Shown: positions 11,501 through 25,300 of the stretch, one piece after another
Layout of the letters: each line of letters begins with the position of its first letter
Numbering within the stretch: position 1 is the first letter of the stretch
NCBI GenBank assembly: GCA_026545225.1
Contig: CM048845.1
Span: 106,467,033 to 106,531,032, forward strand
Direction: 5' to 3'
From: Cornus controversa
Lineage: Eukaryota; Streptophyta; Magnoliopsida; Cornales; Cornaceae
DNA: 64,000 nt
Position numbers and translations under genes: made by a program
Notes under the pieces: generated by a model
Told to the model about the DNA's origin: nothing
Database searches by the model: none
What the model saw: only the letters and a program-made list of their open reading frames with translations

Positions 11501-14500
11501 CTTGTGTGATCCAAGTTAATCAAAACTTTCTATTTCATATCATGTTACGATCTCTATTCAATCTTTATGATAATCAAAGAATTGACGATAACTGTAAGTA
11601 TACAAAAGAATAGGAAATATTATTATTATTTGTAAATTTATGATGCAATTTTAGCTTGTTGGTACAAACAAATCAATTTAGACAACTTGTAGTCCTTAAT
11701 CAAAGTCTTCAATCACATCTCTTATCCAGATCAACATAGCTGACAAACCCAAATTGATCCAAACCAACTACAACAAATAACGAAAATTGCCAACACAAGG
11801 ACTCTAAGTCCTAACAGAGTATATTAACAGGGATGGGGAAGATTGGTTTCATTTGGGATAATTCTATACTTGAATGGTTCCAATCTTTGAGTTGGTAGTT
11901 TGGCAAATTTTATCAGTATTCTCTGGTATCCATGTTAGTAGTTGATTGATTCTAACATTTGTTATTTCTTATTCTTGTTAGGAACTGGTAATCCTATTAC
12001 AATTTAGAAAATCATCTTTGTTGGATATTTTATTAAGAAATTATATTTTTCAGTTTTTCTATTTTCTAAAAGTTTCTATATTTCTTGAGTTCTTAGTCCA
12101 ATTAGGAGAGTTCTCTACGTATATACTTTTTGTATAAATTTGACCCTATATGGTTACCGTGTTTTTCTAGGACAGTATTTTGTGACGTTGGTCTTCATAT
12201 ATTCTGATTCACAAGTCACAGCACTTGCAAACTATCATACGTCCCTTTTGTCTTCACAGACCGTAAATCTACAAGTAATTTTAAGCCTTAGCCAGCGTAT
12301 GAAGTAATTGTGAACAAAATTACTATAAACTTGTTATTGCATTCATTCATTAATTTGTGTTTGTGTATGTGTTTTGTGATACACTCCTGTCTTGTGATCT
12401 ACAGTGTAGATCCTTTCATTCTAATACAATTTAAAGCACCCAAGAACATAATTAGAAGTGCACACATGCATGGAATTAGTATTAGTTGAAGATAGAATAC
12501 CCACCAAGATAGTTTCGCCATATACTACAATGACTAATAGTTACGTCTGGGAAAGAATTACACGGTCCACATTAATGGTAATATAAGTGGAGAAGAAGAC
12601 TAATAATGTTGGTTGAGATAGTTAGGAAAAACATTCAACATGGAGTGGTAGAAGTAATACTAATTGGAGAAAAAATGGGATAAAACTATAGATATTTTGA
12701 CCGCGTACAACGGAGACAAGTAACTTTACCAGTACTAGTGAGGAAGTGATTTGAACTTGACTAATGGTAATGATAGGGCAAGGGAAAGGCTGAACAACTA
12801 GTGTGAGTGTTATATTTTAAGGAAAAAATATGATAGAGTTGTTTGATTGAAACTACGGTATTAGAAGGAGTGGAATGCCAAAGTATGATTCATGTAGCTG
12901 TCCTTGAATAATTTGTTGGATTCACATATAGAATGGAAGTTTAGAATTTTATAATGTTTTTATTCTATAGTGATTCAGGAGCAACACATCAAGTTGCGTG
13001 AAACCTTTTCTAGTCTATAGATCACTTGTTGTGCTTCATAGACTTTTGTAAAGTTTGCCCAAAAACCTGTTGGTCTCTTTATTATGTGTATTTTGGATCT
13101 GAGTATAACAAATAGAGGAAAAGGAGTTTAGGATGTTTGTTACCTTACTGGAAAAATGTTTTTATGCTGTTCTTATACACGCCTTTCCAAGAACAATAAA
13201 ATGATATTCTAGATGCAAGTCAATTTCCTTTGTATCTAGTGTCATATAAAGATATCATATTCAAATTGAAAGTTACACTTAATCAACCTTAGATGATTAC
13301 TGACTGGACATTTAGATTTTTTTATCATTTTACTATGAATTTGTTTTGAGATGATGGCTCAGTCTGCTGCTCTGGTATGTTCTTGACAACTTTTAGGGGA
13401 TCTGTGAATATTTATGCAGTTATGACCTACATGCCACAAGATTTTCGTGGTACACTTATCAGACAACAAAAAGAGCGGTCAGAGAGGAATAAGCAAGCCG
13501 AGGTTGATGCTTTGATTAACTCTGGTGGAAGTATACGGGATCAATATGCTTTGCTATGGAAACAACAAATGGAAAGGTAAAGTTCATTGGTTCATTTTGA
13601 CAGTTCTTGTGCAGCCTTTGAATGATCTTATTATGTGCTTGCTGATGAAATGGTATTCATCCAGGAGGAGATCGTTAGCTCAGCTTGGTTCTGCAACAGG
13701 TGTCTACAAAACCCTTGTGAAGTATTTGGTTGGAGTGCCACAGGTATGCCTTCTTTATCTTGAATGAATAGATGTGTATGCTTGTGCTCCAGTCCTAGAT
13801 AATTATATTTACCATTTTAGCATTCTATTTTATATGTCTCTCTGTTTGTGTGATGCTGCATTCCCTTCCATCTTGGATGACCGGTTGACATTCATTATTT
13901 TCTTTTACTAAGAGGGTTGTGGTTATCTATATATAAAAAAAAAATTATGCCTACCAATATATATATATATTTTTGGTTTCATGTCTATATCATCCAATAT
14001 TTTTCTTTTGAGGGGTGAAGAATTATCCTTGTGCAGATAATATTATCAAGCCTTCCTATAAATTTCATGTCACCATTCACCATTGCACTGTCTTTAGAGA
14101 TGGAGTTGGATAAGCTTTGTAGATTTTCTTGAGAGAGGCGTTGGGGAGAAATCTCTGTTTCAGTTAGTGCAGTGGATGGTTTCCGTCATGTTAAGGGAGG
14201 AAAGGAGCTTTAGGGTGTTCAAGTAGGCTCTTCTTGGCAATTGTTGGTGGAAATTTGCTAGGGGAAGGGGATCTAACTGGCAAAGAGTGGTAGATCATAC
14301 GTACTATAGTTCTAGCATGGCTGGGTATTAAAAGAAGTGGACTCATCTCATAAGGTGGCTCAATAAAAAAATATTATTAATGGTTGGGGGACTTCCTACC
14401 TTATAATTATTTTGTGATTTGGAATAGCAACAGAATGAAATAAAAAACATGACATATAGTGTGGGGAGGTGGCTTTAGAAGATAGATTCTCTAAGCTCTT

Positions 14501-15454
14501 TTAGATCACAATGGACAAGGATGCCTCAGTTCTGGCTGTGGTGTGGAGCCCAATTTAAGAGAGCATTTTGGGAGTGAGAGTTGTCTGGAGTCTGTCTTGT
14601 TGGATACATTGGAGGGGACCAGATTGTGCAGTGAGGAGAATGATTTTAGATGGAGGGTGGTCAGAAGTGGGATCTTTATGGACTTTGTCTAGGGTTGGCT
14701 CCCAGATAGGGTTGCAAATGAACAGCTCGGATTGGCTCGATAAGAGTTTGGTTGTGTTTGTTTGTTAAGTAAACGAATAGAAAGTAAACAAACTGAGCTT
14801 GAACTTGATTTTTATGTTTGTTTGTAAACAAGCTGAGCTCGAACATTATCAGGTTCGGCTCGTGTATGCTTGTGAACATAGCCCATACTTGTTTCATTTA
14901 CTGGGCCCATAAAATCCATCTATAACTAGTATAAAATAGTCCAAAAATATTTGTTTCAAGCGGCTCAGTGTCATTATGTTAACATGGCCCATTTAGCTCA
15001 TCTTCTATTAAAACTCAGATAGCATACATCAATACTCATACCCAAACAACCAATATGGTCCCTGCATATCCAAACATCCCTTACAAATGAGAGTAATATC
15101 TCAAGTCTGAAATTACTCTACCCTACTTTTTTCATACTTCTACCTCATCCGACCTCTCTTTTCTCTCATCTCTCCTCCTCCCCCCCTCCTCTTCCCCTCC
15201 TCCTCCTCCGGCACTATCTTTTCATGCGTCCCGTCTTTATTTCATCTCTTGGTCAAAGCATGCTCACCGAAATGTTGAAACTGTGAGGCGGCCAAAGGGT
15301 CGAGATCTCTCTCTCATCTTTCTCCTACAACTGTTATACCACTCTCCACTTCTTTCAGGAGATTGCAGATTAGAAGCAACGAACAAGATCCAGTGGATGT
15401 GCAGATCTGACTTAGTATATTTCTGCCTACATAAATATATTGAATGACATATAA

Positions 15455-15485
<31 letters not shown>

Positions 15486-18400
15486 CGTATTGTATCTGTG
15501 ACATCTTTGTTTGTATGTGTTATATCTGTATATATTATCATTTTTTATGTTGATCTGTTTTTTTTTTTTGGATTTAAATAGAAAAAAAAAGGTAAGCAAC
15601 TAGAGATTGAGCTTGAGCTTGGCTTTGTCAAGCTCATCCAAACACAAGCCCAGCTAGAATAGCCCTCAAAGTTGGTGGGCCGAGCTCGAGCACCCCCACA
15701 GTGTTGCTCGGCTCGGTTCATTTGCAGCCCTAGTCCCAGACTTCCCATCGAGAGGTGTATTATTACACAAGGTCTCCTCAACATGGTGTTTTTACTTGGT
15801 AAGCAGCTTGGTTGTCATCCTTACTGCAAATAATCCGAAGAGAAGAGGCTACTGCATGGCCAACTGGTGTTGTATGTGTAGAGGATCTGAGTCTGAGTTA
15901 TCTTCTTCTGCATTTTGGAGTGCAGATGGAGTGATGTGGCCTTCTCTTCTCCTTGATTGATTGTGTAGCTGTAATCCATGCCAGATACTGTGCTAGATAT
16001 GTTCAAAGGGTTGAAGGGGTTTGTCAGAAGTGGAGAGTTAGAAAGGTGTAGATGTAACTCCCCTTTGCTTGATGTGGTGCATATGGCATGAAAGGAGTTG
16101 GGGGATTTTTTAAGGAGAAGACCTTTCTCTTTGTAGATTGGAAAGATACTGTTATAAAAAAAAACTATATTTTTGGTTGTAGTCTTATGCTTTCTATAAT
16201 GATTCTTTTTTAGAGGATTGAGAGATGAGATTTTGTTGTTGCTTTTGTGTCTGGTTGTATACCCTGCATGTATTCGGGTTGCATGATTGTGTCCCCTTTT
16301 AGTGATATTGTACTTCTTGAGGAAAAAAGTTTTGGCATGGCTTATTGTACTTTGGTAGTGTGATCAGTGTTTCAAGGGCAAGACAACAAAGATGATCTAT
16401 GTTTGTAGTTGTGCAGTTATCTCTGATGTTCCTCCATGTTATATAATTTTTTTTATAGAGTTTTGGGACATGAAATTTTGATGTTGATTTTGTGTCTTGT
16501 ATACCCCACATGTAACTTGGTTGCATTCCCATTTAGTGATATTCTACCAAGCAAAAAGAGAGAAGGTTTTGGCATGGCCTACTGTTCTTTGGTAGTTTGA
16601 TCAGTGTTTCATGGGTGAGAATAACCATATGTTTATAGTTCTGCAGCTATCTTTGATGTACTCTTATGTTACCTTATGTCATGTAGTTCTTTTATATTTG
16701 AGGTTACTAAAGGTCAGCAGTGATATGGGTGCTAAGTTATGATATATTGTAGATAGACTATATTACAAGAAGCGTTGATGTTTAGGTTTATTTTGTGATA
16801 CTTTCATTTGCTGCAGGTTCTACTAGATTTTATTCGGCAAATAAATGATGATCAAGGGTATCTTCTTTCTTCTCTAGAAATAGTATTTATTGTTCATTAT
16901 CTTTAAATAGATTCTTTGTTACTTCTCCCCTTCGGTGAAGGACAAAACTGAAGATGGACAATTTCTTCAGTGAACTTTGAGGATTCGCTTCAAATGTTTT
17001 AGCTATGACAATTCTTTTGTAACTAGGCCAATGGAAGAGCAAAGACAACGTTATGGCCCACCTTTGTACAGTATTACGGCAATGGTGCTTAACATTCGAC
17101 TTTTTCTCTCTCTGACATGGGGGCAGTTTGAGACTAGAAAATTGTAAGATATATTGCAAGGCTTTTTGAGCCAATTCATTGAGTTCTAATAGAATTTATT
17201 ATTATTATTTTTTAAGAACAGACGATTGTTATAGCCTTGTCCCAATGATGTGGTTGCTTTTTTTGCCTTGAACCTCTTGCCACCTACTATGGAGCAGACA
17301 GAAGGATCAAATAGCTATCTTGGAAGAAGCGGTTGATGTCTACACCTCAGAGTTCGAAAGATTTATCAAATTTATTAGGTAGTTTTTCTACTTCCTGCTC
17401 CTGTAGCTCGTGGTTTACTTATTTGTACCATTTTTCGTGATGAGAATGCGTTTCTTATTATATAATCATTATACTTTTTCCTTCTTTCAGTTAGTGAATT
17501 AATTGGCCTATTAATGTTTGGTGCACCCAATATAGTCTGATCTTTCTCATAGTCTGTTCTTCACAACTATGATGAAATTATATGATGGTAGTGTTATTGG
17601 TTGTAGGATCTTTTTCTTTTTTGGCATAACAATTCTTACAATACAGATTTCCGCTTCAGAAAAGTATCCAAAGCAGGCATTGCTTTGTTGAACTGAAAAG
17701 TGGTCTATTCTTGTTTCTTGCAATGCTCAACAGCAAAACTGAAGAGAACAATGTCTCACCAATAACCATCCAAGTTACTCCCCCTTTTTGCATGAATACT
17801 CTCCATGGGATCTGTGTAATGCTGCATATTTGTGCACACATTGATTTCAACATTGTGATGTCCATTGCTGTTGAATCGTTGTTACTGTGTATTTGTGCAC
17901 GCATTGATTTCAATATTGTGATGTCCATTGCTGTTGAATCGTTGTTCTTGCACAATGCTCTCTCTCTCTAACCTCTTTCTTGCCTTCTGCTCGGTTTCTT
18001 TCTCCTGTACGTCTTTTATACTACTGCAGCACTTCCTCTCTCGCTCTCTTTTCTGTCCCTGATCTTCTGTGTACTGAATCTTTCTCTATGTTCTCTATTC
18101 TTTCTTGTCTTCCTACACCTCTTTTTTTTTTTTTTTTTGCTGCTGTCCTTTCCCCTTGTATGTAATTTGGAAGAGAAATCATGCCTTCCTTATTGGCTAC
18201 CTCAGTTCGCGAAAGACCTCCTATCATCTCTTCAGTTCCCTATTTCTGTTATTTTGCTTGTAAGAGAACCATGCCTCCAGCTCTTTCTTATCTTTATCTC
18301 TTTTTTTCTTACCAGTTTTGAAATGATTCCAGTTTTGTATAACGACCAACCCATCATGAAAATCTGTTATAATTACTGAGTGATTGGATCTAGACATTTC

Positions 18401-21400
18401 TAAATTACAGATCACTAACAGCGCAACTTCCACAAATTCTATCAAAAATTTTGGGCAGACAGTTGATTATAGATTTATAGGTTCTTTTTTAACCAGAACT
18501 GATACCTTAGGTTGGTACTTTTCAAAGCAAAATGATAATTGATCATCAAATTTTTTTTCGCTTCTTTGGTTGGAATAAGTAACAGTGAGTATTATCATAG
18601 ACCACAATAATGTTGATATTTTCCCACTTCGTCCATATTAATGTTCGGTATGATTTACAGTCTTGTATATATATATGCATTTCTATAAATTTCAGAGACT
18701 TCCCATGAAACAACGTAAAAGTGGCTACTTAGGAAACAATTATTGTTCATGGTTGATCCTGCTCACAAGTTTCATGCATACCCAGGCAGGGAAAAGCATC
18801 CTGCATATCAAAGGTCATCGGTTGATTGATGGCATGAACTGCCCATTCTCTTTTATTGAATTAGTAAGCTGGTAACTGGTTAGTAAATTAGTAAACGAAA
18901 TCAGTATTTCATGGTCTGGAAGACTTGACAAAGATGAAGAATGTTCTTAAGCTTCTAGTCCTCCGATTCCCAAATATTAAATCAGTCCACTCGTAGTTGT
19001 CAAAGGCGTGTGCCGAGGCACGGGGCGCAGCCTCTGCGCCTAGGGTATGCCCAGGCGAGGCGCTTTGAAAGAGGCGCGCTCCTCAAGCACTGAGGCGCAA
19101 GGCGCACCTGCAGAACCTATTTCACTCACTTCGGAATCTGTTTTTCTATGTCATTTGTTGTTAATTGCCATAAATATGCTTTTTATTTGCTCTCAATTGT
19201 AGTTGTTCTACATTGTTTCACTCACTCACTACAAAATGTAATATCTTTAAAAAAAAAATTCAACTTGCACCTCACTTCAGTCAAGCCTGCGCCTCGCACC
19301 TCAAGCTCCAGGAAGCCTTAGCGCCTTAGTGCGCCTTGAGCCTTTAACAACTATGAGTCCACTAACTAACATGTCAGCACAATGCTAGTGATAATAACCT
19401 TAACCCTTAGCGTACTGTGGTGTTAATGTTAATCAAAGGTTTAGGATAGTAATCGCTAGAATTAAATCATTTAAATATGATTGGATTCACTAGAATTAAA
19501 TCATCACATTAATGCAAAACTGCATATTTCCAGTCTAGCTGTAAATTTACTAGAATCAATTACTTAATCTACACCTTCCTCTTTAGATAGACTCTAACTG
19601 AAATATTGCTAGTCTAGAACAATTTCATTTTCTAGGAAATTAATTTCATTTTATAGTAAATTAAATCAAAGCAAGATATTGCCATTTTGCCACACCAAAC
19701 TTCCAATTTTATTTAATATTTAATAAAAGTAGTACAGCCATCACAATAAATTTTAATATATTACAAGTCAATCTTAATTTTAATAAAGTTGGGTATGTGT
19801 CATTGCAATAAGCTTTGACTGGGTAATGATGGGATTGTGAAATTCTGGAAGGATGTTTGATGTAGTCATCCTCCTCCTTTGGAGGTAAACCTTCCAATTA
19901 CAGGCATTCACTCTTTCAAAGTTTGCTTATTTTCTCTATCCATATGCATCTCCAATGGCACAAAGGCTCCTCCTGCTATACGGGCAAACCTTGCCTGCTT
20001 ACCTTGAATATTTTCCAGCTAACCAGAGAATCCAAATTAAAGCTAGGCATAAGCCGGTGGATTTGGTCAGCCATCTCTGGCGATTAATCAACAATTCGAA
20101 GTGCCTTCACGAATGAATGTAGGGCAGATATTTGAATGTTCACTCGGGTTAGCGGAGGGTCTGCTAGACAGACATTATCGAATAGCGCCTTTTGATGAGA
20201 GATAAGAAGTATAAAAAAAGAAATTCTTTTTTTCGAATAAGCCAATTCATTTGGGACCCTGCGGATCCCAACCGAGGAGAAAGGGGGCTCGGCATGAAGA
20301 GGATTGTACCATGAGAGAAGCAAGGTGGTCAACCTCTTTCAAATATACAACATGGATTCTGGCAATGCAATGTAGTTGGACTCGCTTACGTTTCACTTCC
20401 CTTCACCGAGATTAGAGACCTCATAGGGTACGGCTTATGGGCTTAGACTCTCTAAGATATCAATCACTAAACTAAACAAAGTAGAAAAAAAGGATGCAAG
20501 ATAGTGAGAGCAGAAGACACAATTACCTCACGACCAGCAGTAGAGCATGAAATTATTTCTTCTGGGTGGATCTGTCTTCCTCCTCTATTTCCTAGCTGTC
20601 AATGAGGTGCATTTATGTAAAAAGAAAGCACACTACACTACCTCCACTTGGCATAACATCCACATGGATGTGGGCATGGTGTTTTCGTTGCTCACCTATC
20701 AAAGGATTTGGTGTGATTGAAATCTTAAATGGTCTAAAGTATTTTTCACAGAAGTCCAGGCTAGTTCATAATTCTCACTATTTTTTATTTAAAAACATAT
20801 GTCACATGTATTTGGTTATGAATGTGTGGTGTGGGTGCATGTCTAGCTGCCAAATCCACCTTATCCTCAAATTTCTAGTCATGAGATAATGCCTGAATCT
20901 TCAAGTAACTCAACCCAACTCAACAAAGCCTTTTTCCAACTACTTGGGGTCAGTTACATGTTATCATATATTTCCTTATGGACTTTACCCATGTTAATTT
21001 TGGTCTTCCCCTTCTCCTAGCATTACTCTCAGTGTGGATCATATCACTCGTTCTAGCTAGTGCATGTAGTGGTCTTCTCTACACATGTCCAAATCATTTT
21101 GATTGAATTTCTCTCATTTTTATCTCCAATTGGTGTTACTTCAACCTTCTCACGAATGTGTTTATTTCTATTTGTATCCTTTCTTGCGTTGCGAGTTTTC
21201 TTTTTAAACATTCACATTTTCGTCACACTCACTTTATACGTATGTTGCTTCTTAGTTGTCCAACATTTTGTCCCATAATAATGACTAGTCTAATAGCTGT
21301 TGTGTAGAACTTCCCTTTCAATCTTGCTGTTATATGCCGGTTACACAATATACTAGATTCAATCCATCCTTCCTTGGTTCTATGATTAACATCATCTCCA

Positions 21401-22330
21401 ATTTCTCACTCATTATGAATAATTGAGCCTAAATCACAGAAATGTTCACTTTTTGGTATCTCTTGATCCTCAAATTTCATTACATCCCTCTTTGTATTTC
21501 TAGATTTACTAAAGTTTACACTCCATATATTCAGTTTTATTCTTACTTATCTTAAACCCTTTTGATTTTGGAGATTCTCTAGTTTCATCAATTAAAACAA
21601 TATCATCAACAAATAATATACATCATGTAATCCCATCCCAAATGTGTCTTTTTAGTTAATCTATAAATAAGGCAAAAAGATATGGGCTTAAGACTGACTC
21701 TTGATGTAAGCCTACAATTGAAAATTCACTTGTTTTCCGATAATTGTTCTAACTATAGTCACACATCCATCATACCCATAAATGCCCACTATGGGGGCTC
21801 GAACCCTCACCTCCCCTTTGAGGGAGGAGAGGTAATACCAGCTGGGCTAATGGCCCAGTGGTTTCCTGTCTTAGTTGTTGTTTAATCACTTTCTCAAAGT
21901 TTCATAGTATGACTCATTAATTAAATACCACGATAATAGTACGACTTTGTATTTCCCCTTTGTTTTAATACATAGGTATTAGAATACTTTTGCGCCACTT
22001 TCAGACATTCTCTTAGTTGCTATTATCTTATTAAAGAATTTTATAAACACTTTCAAACCTCAATAGGAATGACATTTGGTCCTAATTCCTTCTTGATTTC
22101 ATCTTCCTTGGTACTTTTTAACCCCACACTACTTGATTTTACAAAATAATATGCTGCTATATTCTTCTAAGCCTAATCTTCCTAGATTATTTTCATTTAA
22201 CAATATTCAATGTTATTTTTCTTATATTATTTTTTATTTTGTTATCTTTTACTAAAACCCTTAAATCTTCACTCTTGGTGCATTTAATATGATTAAGATC
22301 TTCAGTTTTCCTCTGCCTTAGTTTAGCAAG

Positions 22331-22361
<31 letters not shown>

Positions 22362-25300
22362 TCTCCATTTTTTGTACCTAATTTAGAATAGAAACAATTA
22401 TATGCTCTATATTTAGCTTCTTTCATTACTTTTTAAACTTCCTTATTGACATCCTTGTTTTGTTCAAAGGTTTCTTATTTCTAGTTTTGTCGAACTTTAT
22501 AATATTTTTATGATGTTTTGGACTAGTTCATTCCACCACCCAAGTTCTGTTTAGATAACTGCCCCATTCTTTTTGATTCTCCAAAGATATGCTTTGATAC
22601 TCTTTTAATACATTCAGTCATCATATTCCACATTAAGTTTGTTTCATCTTCTGAATCTTCAAGTATTTGCTCTTTTTCATAGATAAGGGCAAATTAAATT
22701 TAGATGATGATTAAATGACTCAATTGCGTGCTGATCTCATTTTTGAGACATCTGTACTATCAAGAAGCTGCTGAAGAAAATATTTAAGGAAGTTGATTCT
22801 GAAAATTGAGGATGTCCTCTTTCTCCTGTTAGACATGCCTGTTGGGTCTGTATTTAACAGTAGGTTGTAGGACACATTTTATACCCAGAATCATGTTGTG
22901 ACATGTGCAAAATTAATAGTTTTCTACTTTGCTCATCTAAGTGTCCATGGTACATGGCTAGAACAAAAGAAACATACTTTTTTGGATAAGATTCACAATC
23001 AGCCTTATATGCATGACCGCTGACTTTATGAAATCAAATTGCATATACACGATAATATTTGCAAGTTCAAGGACTTTATGAAATCAAATTGGTTTGTATT
23101 TGCTGCTCACATATTGATTAGAATGTCTGTTTTTCCAGTGAAGTCTTTGCAAATTCCCCTTTCCTTATTACAGCAGAAGATGCTGGTGCAATAGAAGCAA
23201 GGTGATTTTCTGAGTTTCTAATGTAGTGGTCATTCTTCTGTTTTTCTACTAACTGAAGAGGCTTTGGAGTATCTTATGGCTTTTATAAGTAAAGCTGTTG
23301 TCATTGTTATCCTATTCAAAGTTTGTTAGCTTGTTTTTCACAGGAAAAATGACGACTACAAGGAAACAAGTGTTCTAGCCGGGAAAACTCATGAGGTTTG
23401 TTTTGTAAATTTTGCAAGTAGTTCTTTCACAGTTGGAGGTGATGGATCACATATATTGCTTTCTTCCATAGTTAGATTTTACAGGCTACCTGAGGTGTTT
23501 CTGTAGGTATAAAAACCTTCTGTTAATTAATTGTATTTGAGTTACATTGAAACAGTACTTGAAGAATATACACAACTAGTTAATCTACTTCAGATAATCA
23601 GAAAATGTAATCTCCCAGGAATCGTTGAGCTTGAGAAAGTTGACTGCCTTTCTTTTTCTTTTTCTTTTTTGGCATTATGAAAATGCACTGTGGTTGATAA
23701 AGTTTTCTGTAGGGAAGTTTGGTGGGTTAGTTGAGCTTCTAATGCATTCGTGGATGTAGAAGTCTTTAATTTGCATCGAAATATCTTATTACCAGAAGAG
23801 GTCTGGTTGTTTTGGAGATTAGGAGATAAACTACTGAACTCATTTAATACATCTTATAAACTGTCAAAAGTCACACCTTTGTCATTGTTACTACATCACA
23901 ATAGTCTTGAACCATAACCACTCCATTGCCACCGTCGATGACCTTCAATGATGTAGAACCGTAATTCCCTCCACCGTGACTGTCACTAGTCACTACCACA
24001 TTTTTCTCAGTTGACTATTACAATCACAACCACCACTACTCTTGTCACTACTACAAAAGTTACTATAGCAACCACCATGACCATCACAGCCACTACGCCT
24101 TCGGCCTTCCGCACCATACTGCCTCTTTTTACTTGCCTAATCTTTAATTTTTGAATTTTTTCCTTTTTGTATCAGTGATCAGCTGTCTCCATGTCCTTAT
24201 TTTGGCCACTCATATTTTGGACTTTTTTAGTGTGTTTAATGTTTTGTAATTCAATACCTTCCAAAAAAAAATTTATTTTGTACCATCAAGAATTGTTGGT
24301 TCTCTTATTAAATTTTGCATAAGTATTGGAAAATCACAAACTTCAAAAGCATTTCCCGTTATGTCCATATGCTATTCTGTCTTCGATGTGGTAATCAAGA
24401 AAACAATATGGACCATATGCACTAACAGATGTTAAAAGGCAATAGACCTAGGGGAAGAGGTGGTGGTTGAGTAGGTCTCTTTAAATCTTTTTATTTATAG
24501 TATCAATCGATTATGCAATAAAAGCAAGTAACGCGTGCTATCAGATAAGCAATCAATGTAACCACATACACTGATACACTGGACCTTTTCTATATATATA
24601 TATTTTATCTTGGAAAACTACAAGGAGAAAAAACCACGGGACCTAATTCAGAGTTAAATCCACTATAAGATAATAGGATTTCAAGATCCAATGCGCACAA
24701 CATTAAACAATAAATATTAAATTCCACTCCAAGATGCTCAGTGATTGATTCTCATGTATCTTTTTTGTACTTGTTAACCGAGTCCATGATTTGCCTTCTC
24801 ACAGCAACCAACCTGTATCCAGGAATAATGAATACTCAAGCGGACTTGAAAAAAGCACTTTGTAGAGCAATCTTTGATCAATGAAAGGTTTAATGGCTGT
24901 TGTTCTACAACGTCATATGCATGCAATTCCAATAACGGATTCAATTAAACACAAGTAAGTTTAAAACTCGAGTTGGAATGGTAAATAATATCAATTCTTA
25001 ACATTGATTGAATCTCTATCTGTCCAACTCTTTGCTTGATCACTCCATGGCTTACTGGAGTAAGTTCAACATCTCAACCATTGGTTCCCTTGATTGAGTA
25101 GCAAATTGAGTGCCTTTGACCAACTCTCAACTCGATCAGTTGAGTAGCTACTTGTCATTCTCACCGATCTAATCTTTGAATTGATCTGTTCAAAGTGCTT
25201 AATAGTGGTTCTATCCAATTGAAATCTCGATCGGTACACTCACTATTTTAATTAAAAGCTACCAAACTAAATCCAAACCTGTGCGTCCATTATCCAAGGT

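Larger units (their letters stand above)
17379..23138 (+). other. Intron 8 of the GOLD-domain gene (5.76 kb)
   Basis: The largest intron of this gene, from GTAGTT to TTCCAG. It contains a 63-bp tandem duplication, a GC-rich hAT-type MITE, a plastid-DNA patch and an RTE LINE with a tRNA-like SINE inside it. All are annotated separately. The remaining parts (17990-18980, 19370-20090, 22670-23130) show no feature I can name beyond a T-run at 18121-18139 and AT-rich sequence. Confidence 0.85.

Noticed and set aside
12972..12998. [13 protein letters not shown] reading suggesting a Copia protease
   Set aside because: Only one short motif; no integrase, reverse transcriptase or LTR nearby supports it.
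15264..15599. A 111-codon minus-strand ORF
   Set aside because: It runs through a (TA)n tract inside a non-autonomous MITE, with Tyr/Ile repeats from the microsatellite.
21790..21865. Possible tRNA gene on the minus strand
   Set aside because: A and B box-like motifs are present, but no acceptor stem or anticodon arm can be formed; better explained as a SINE.
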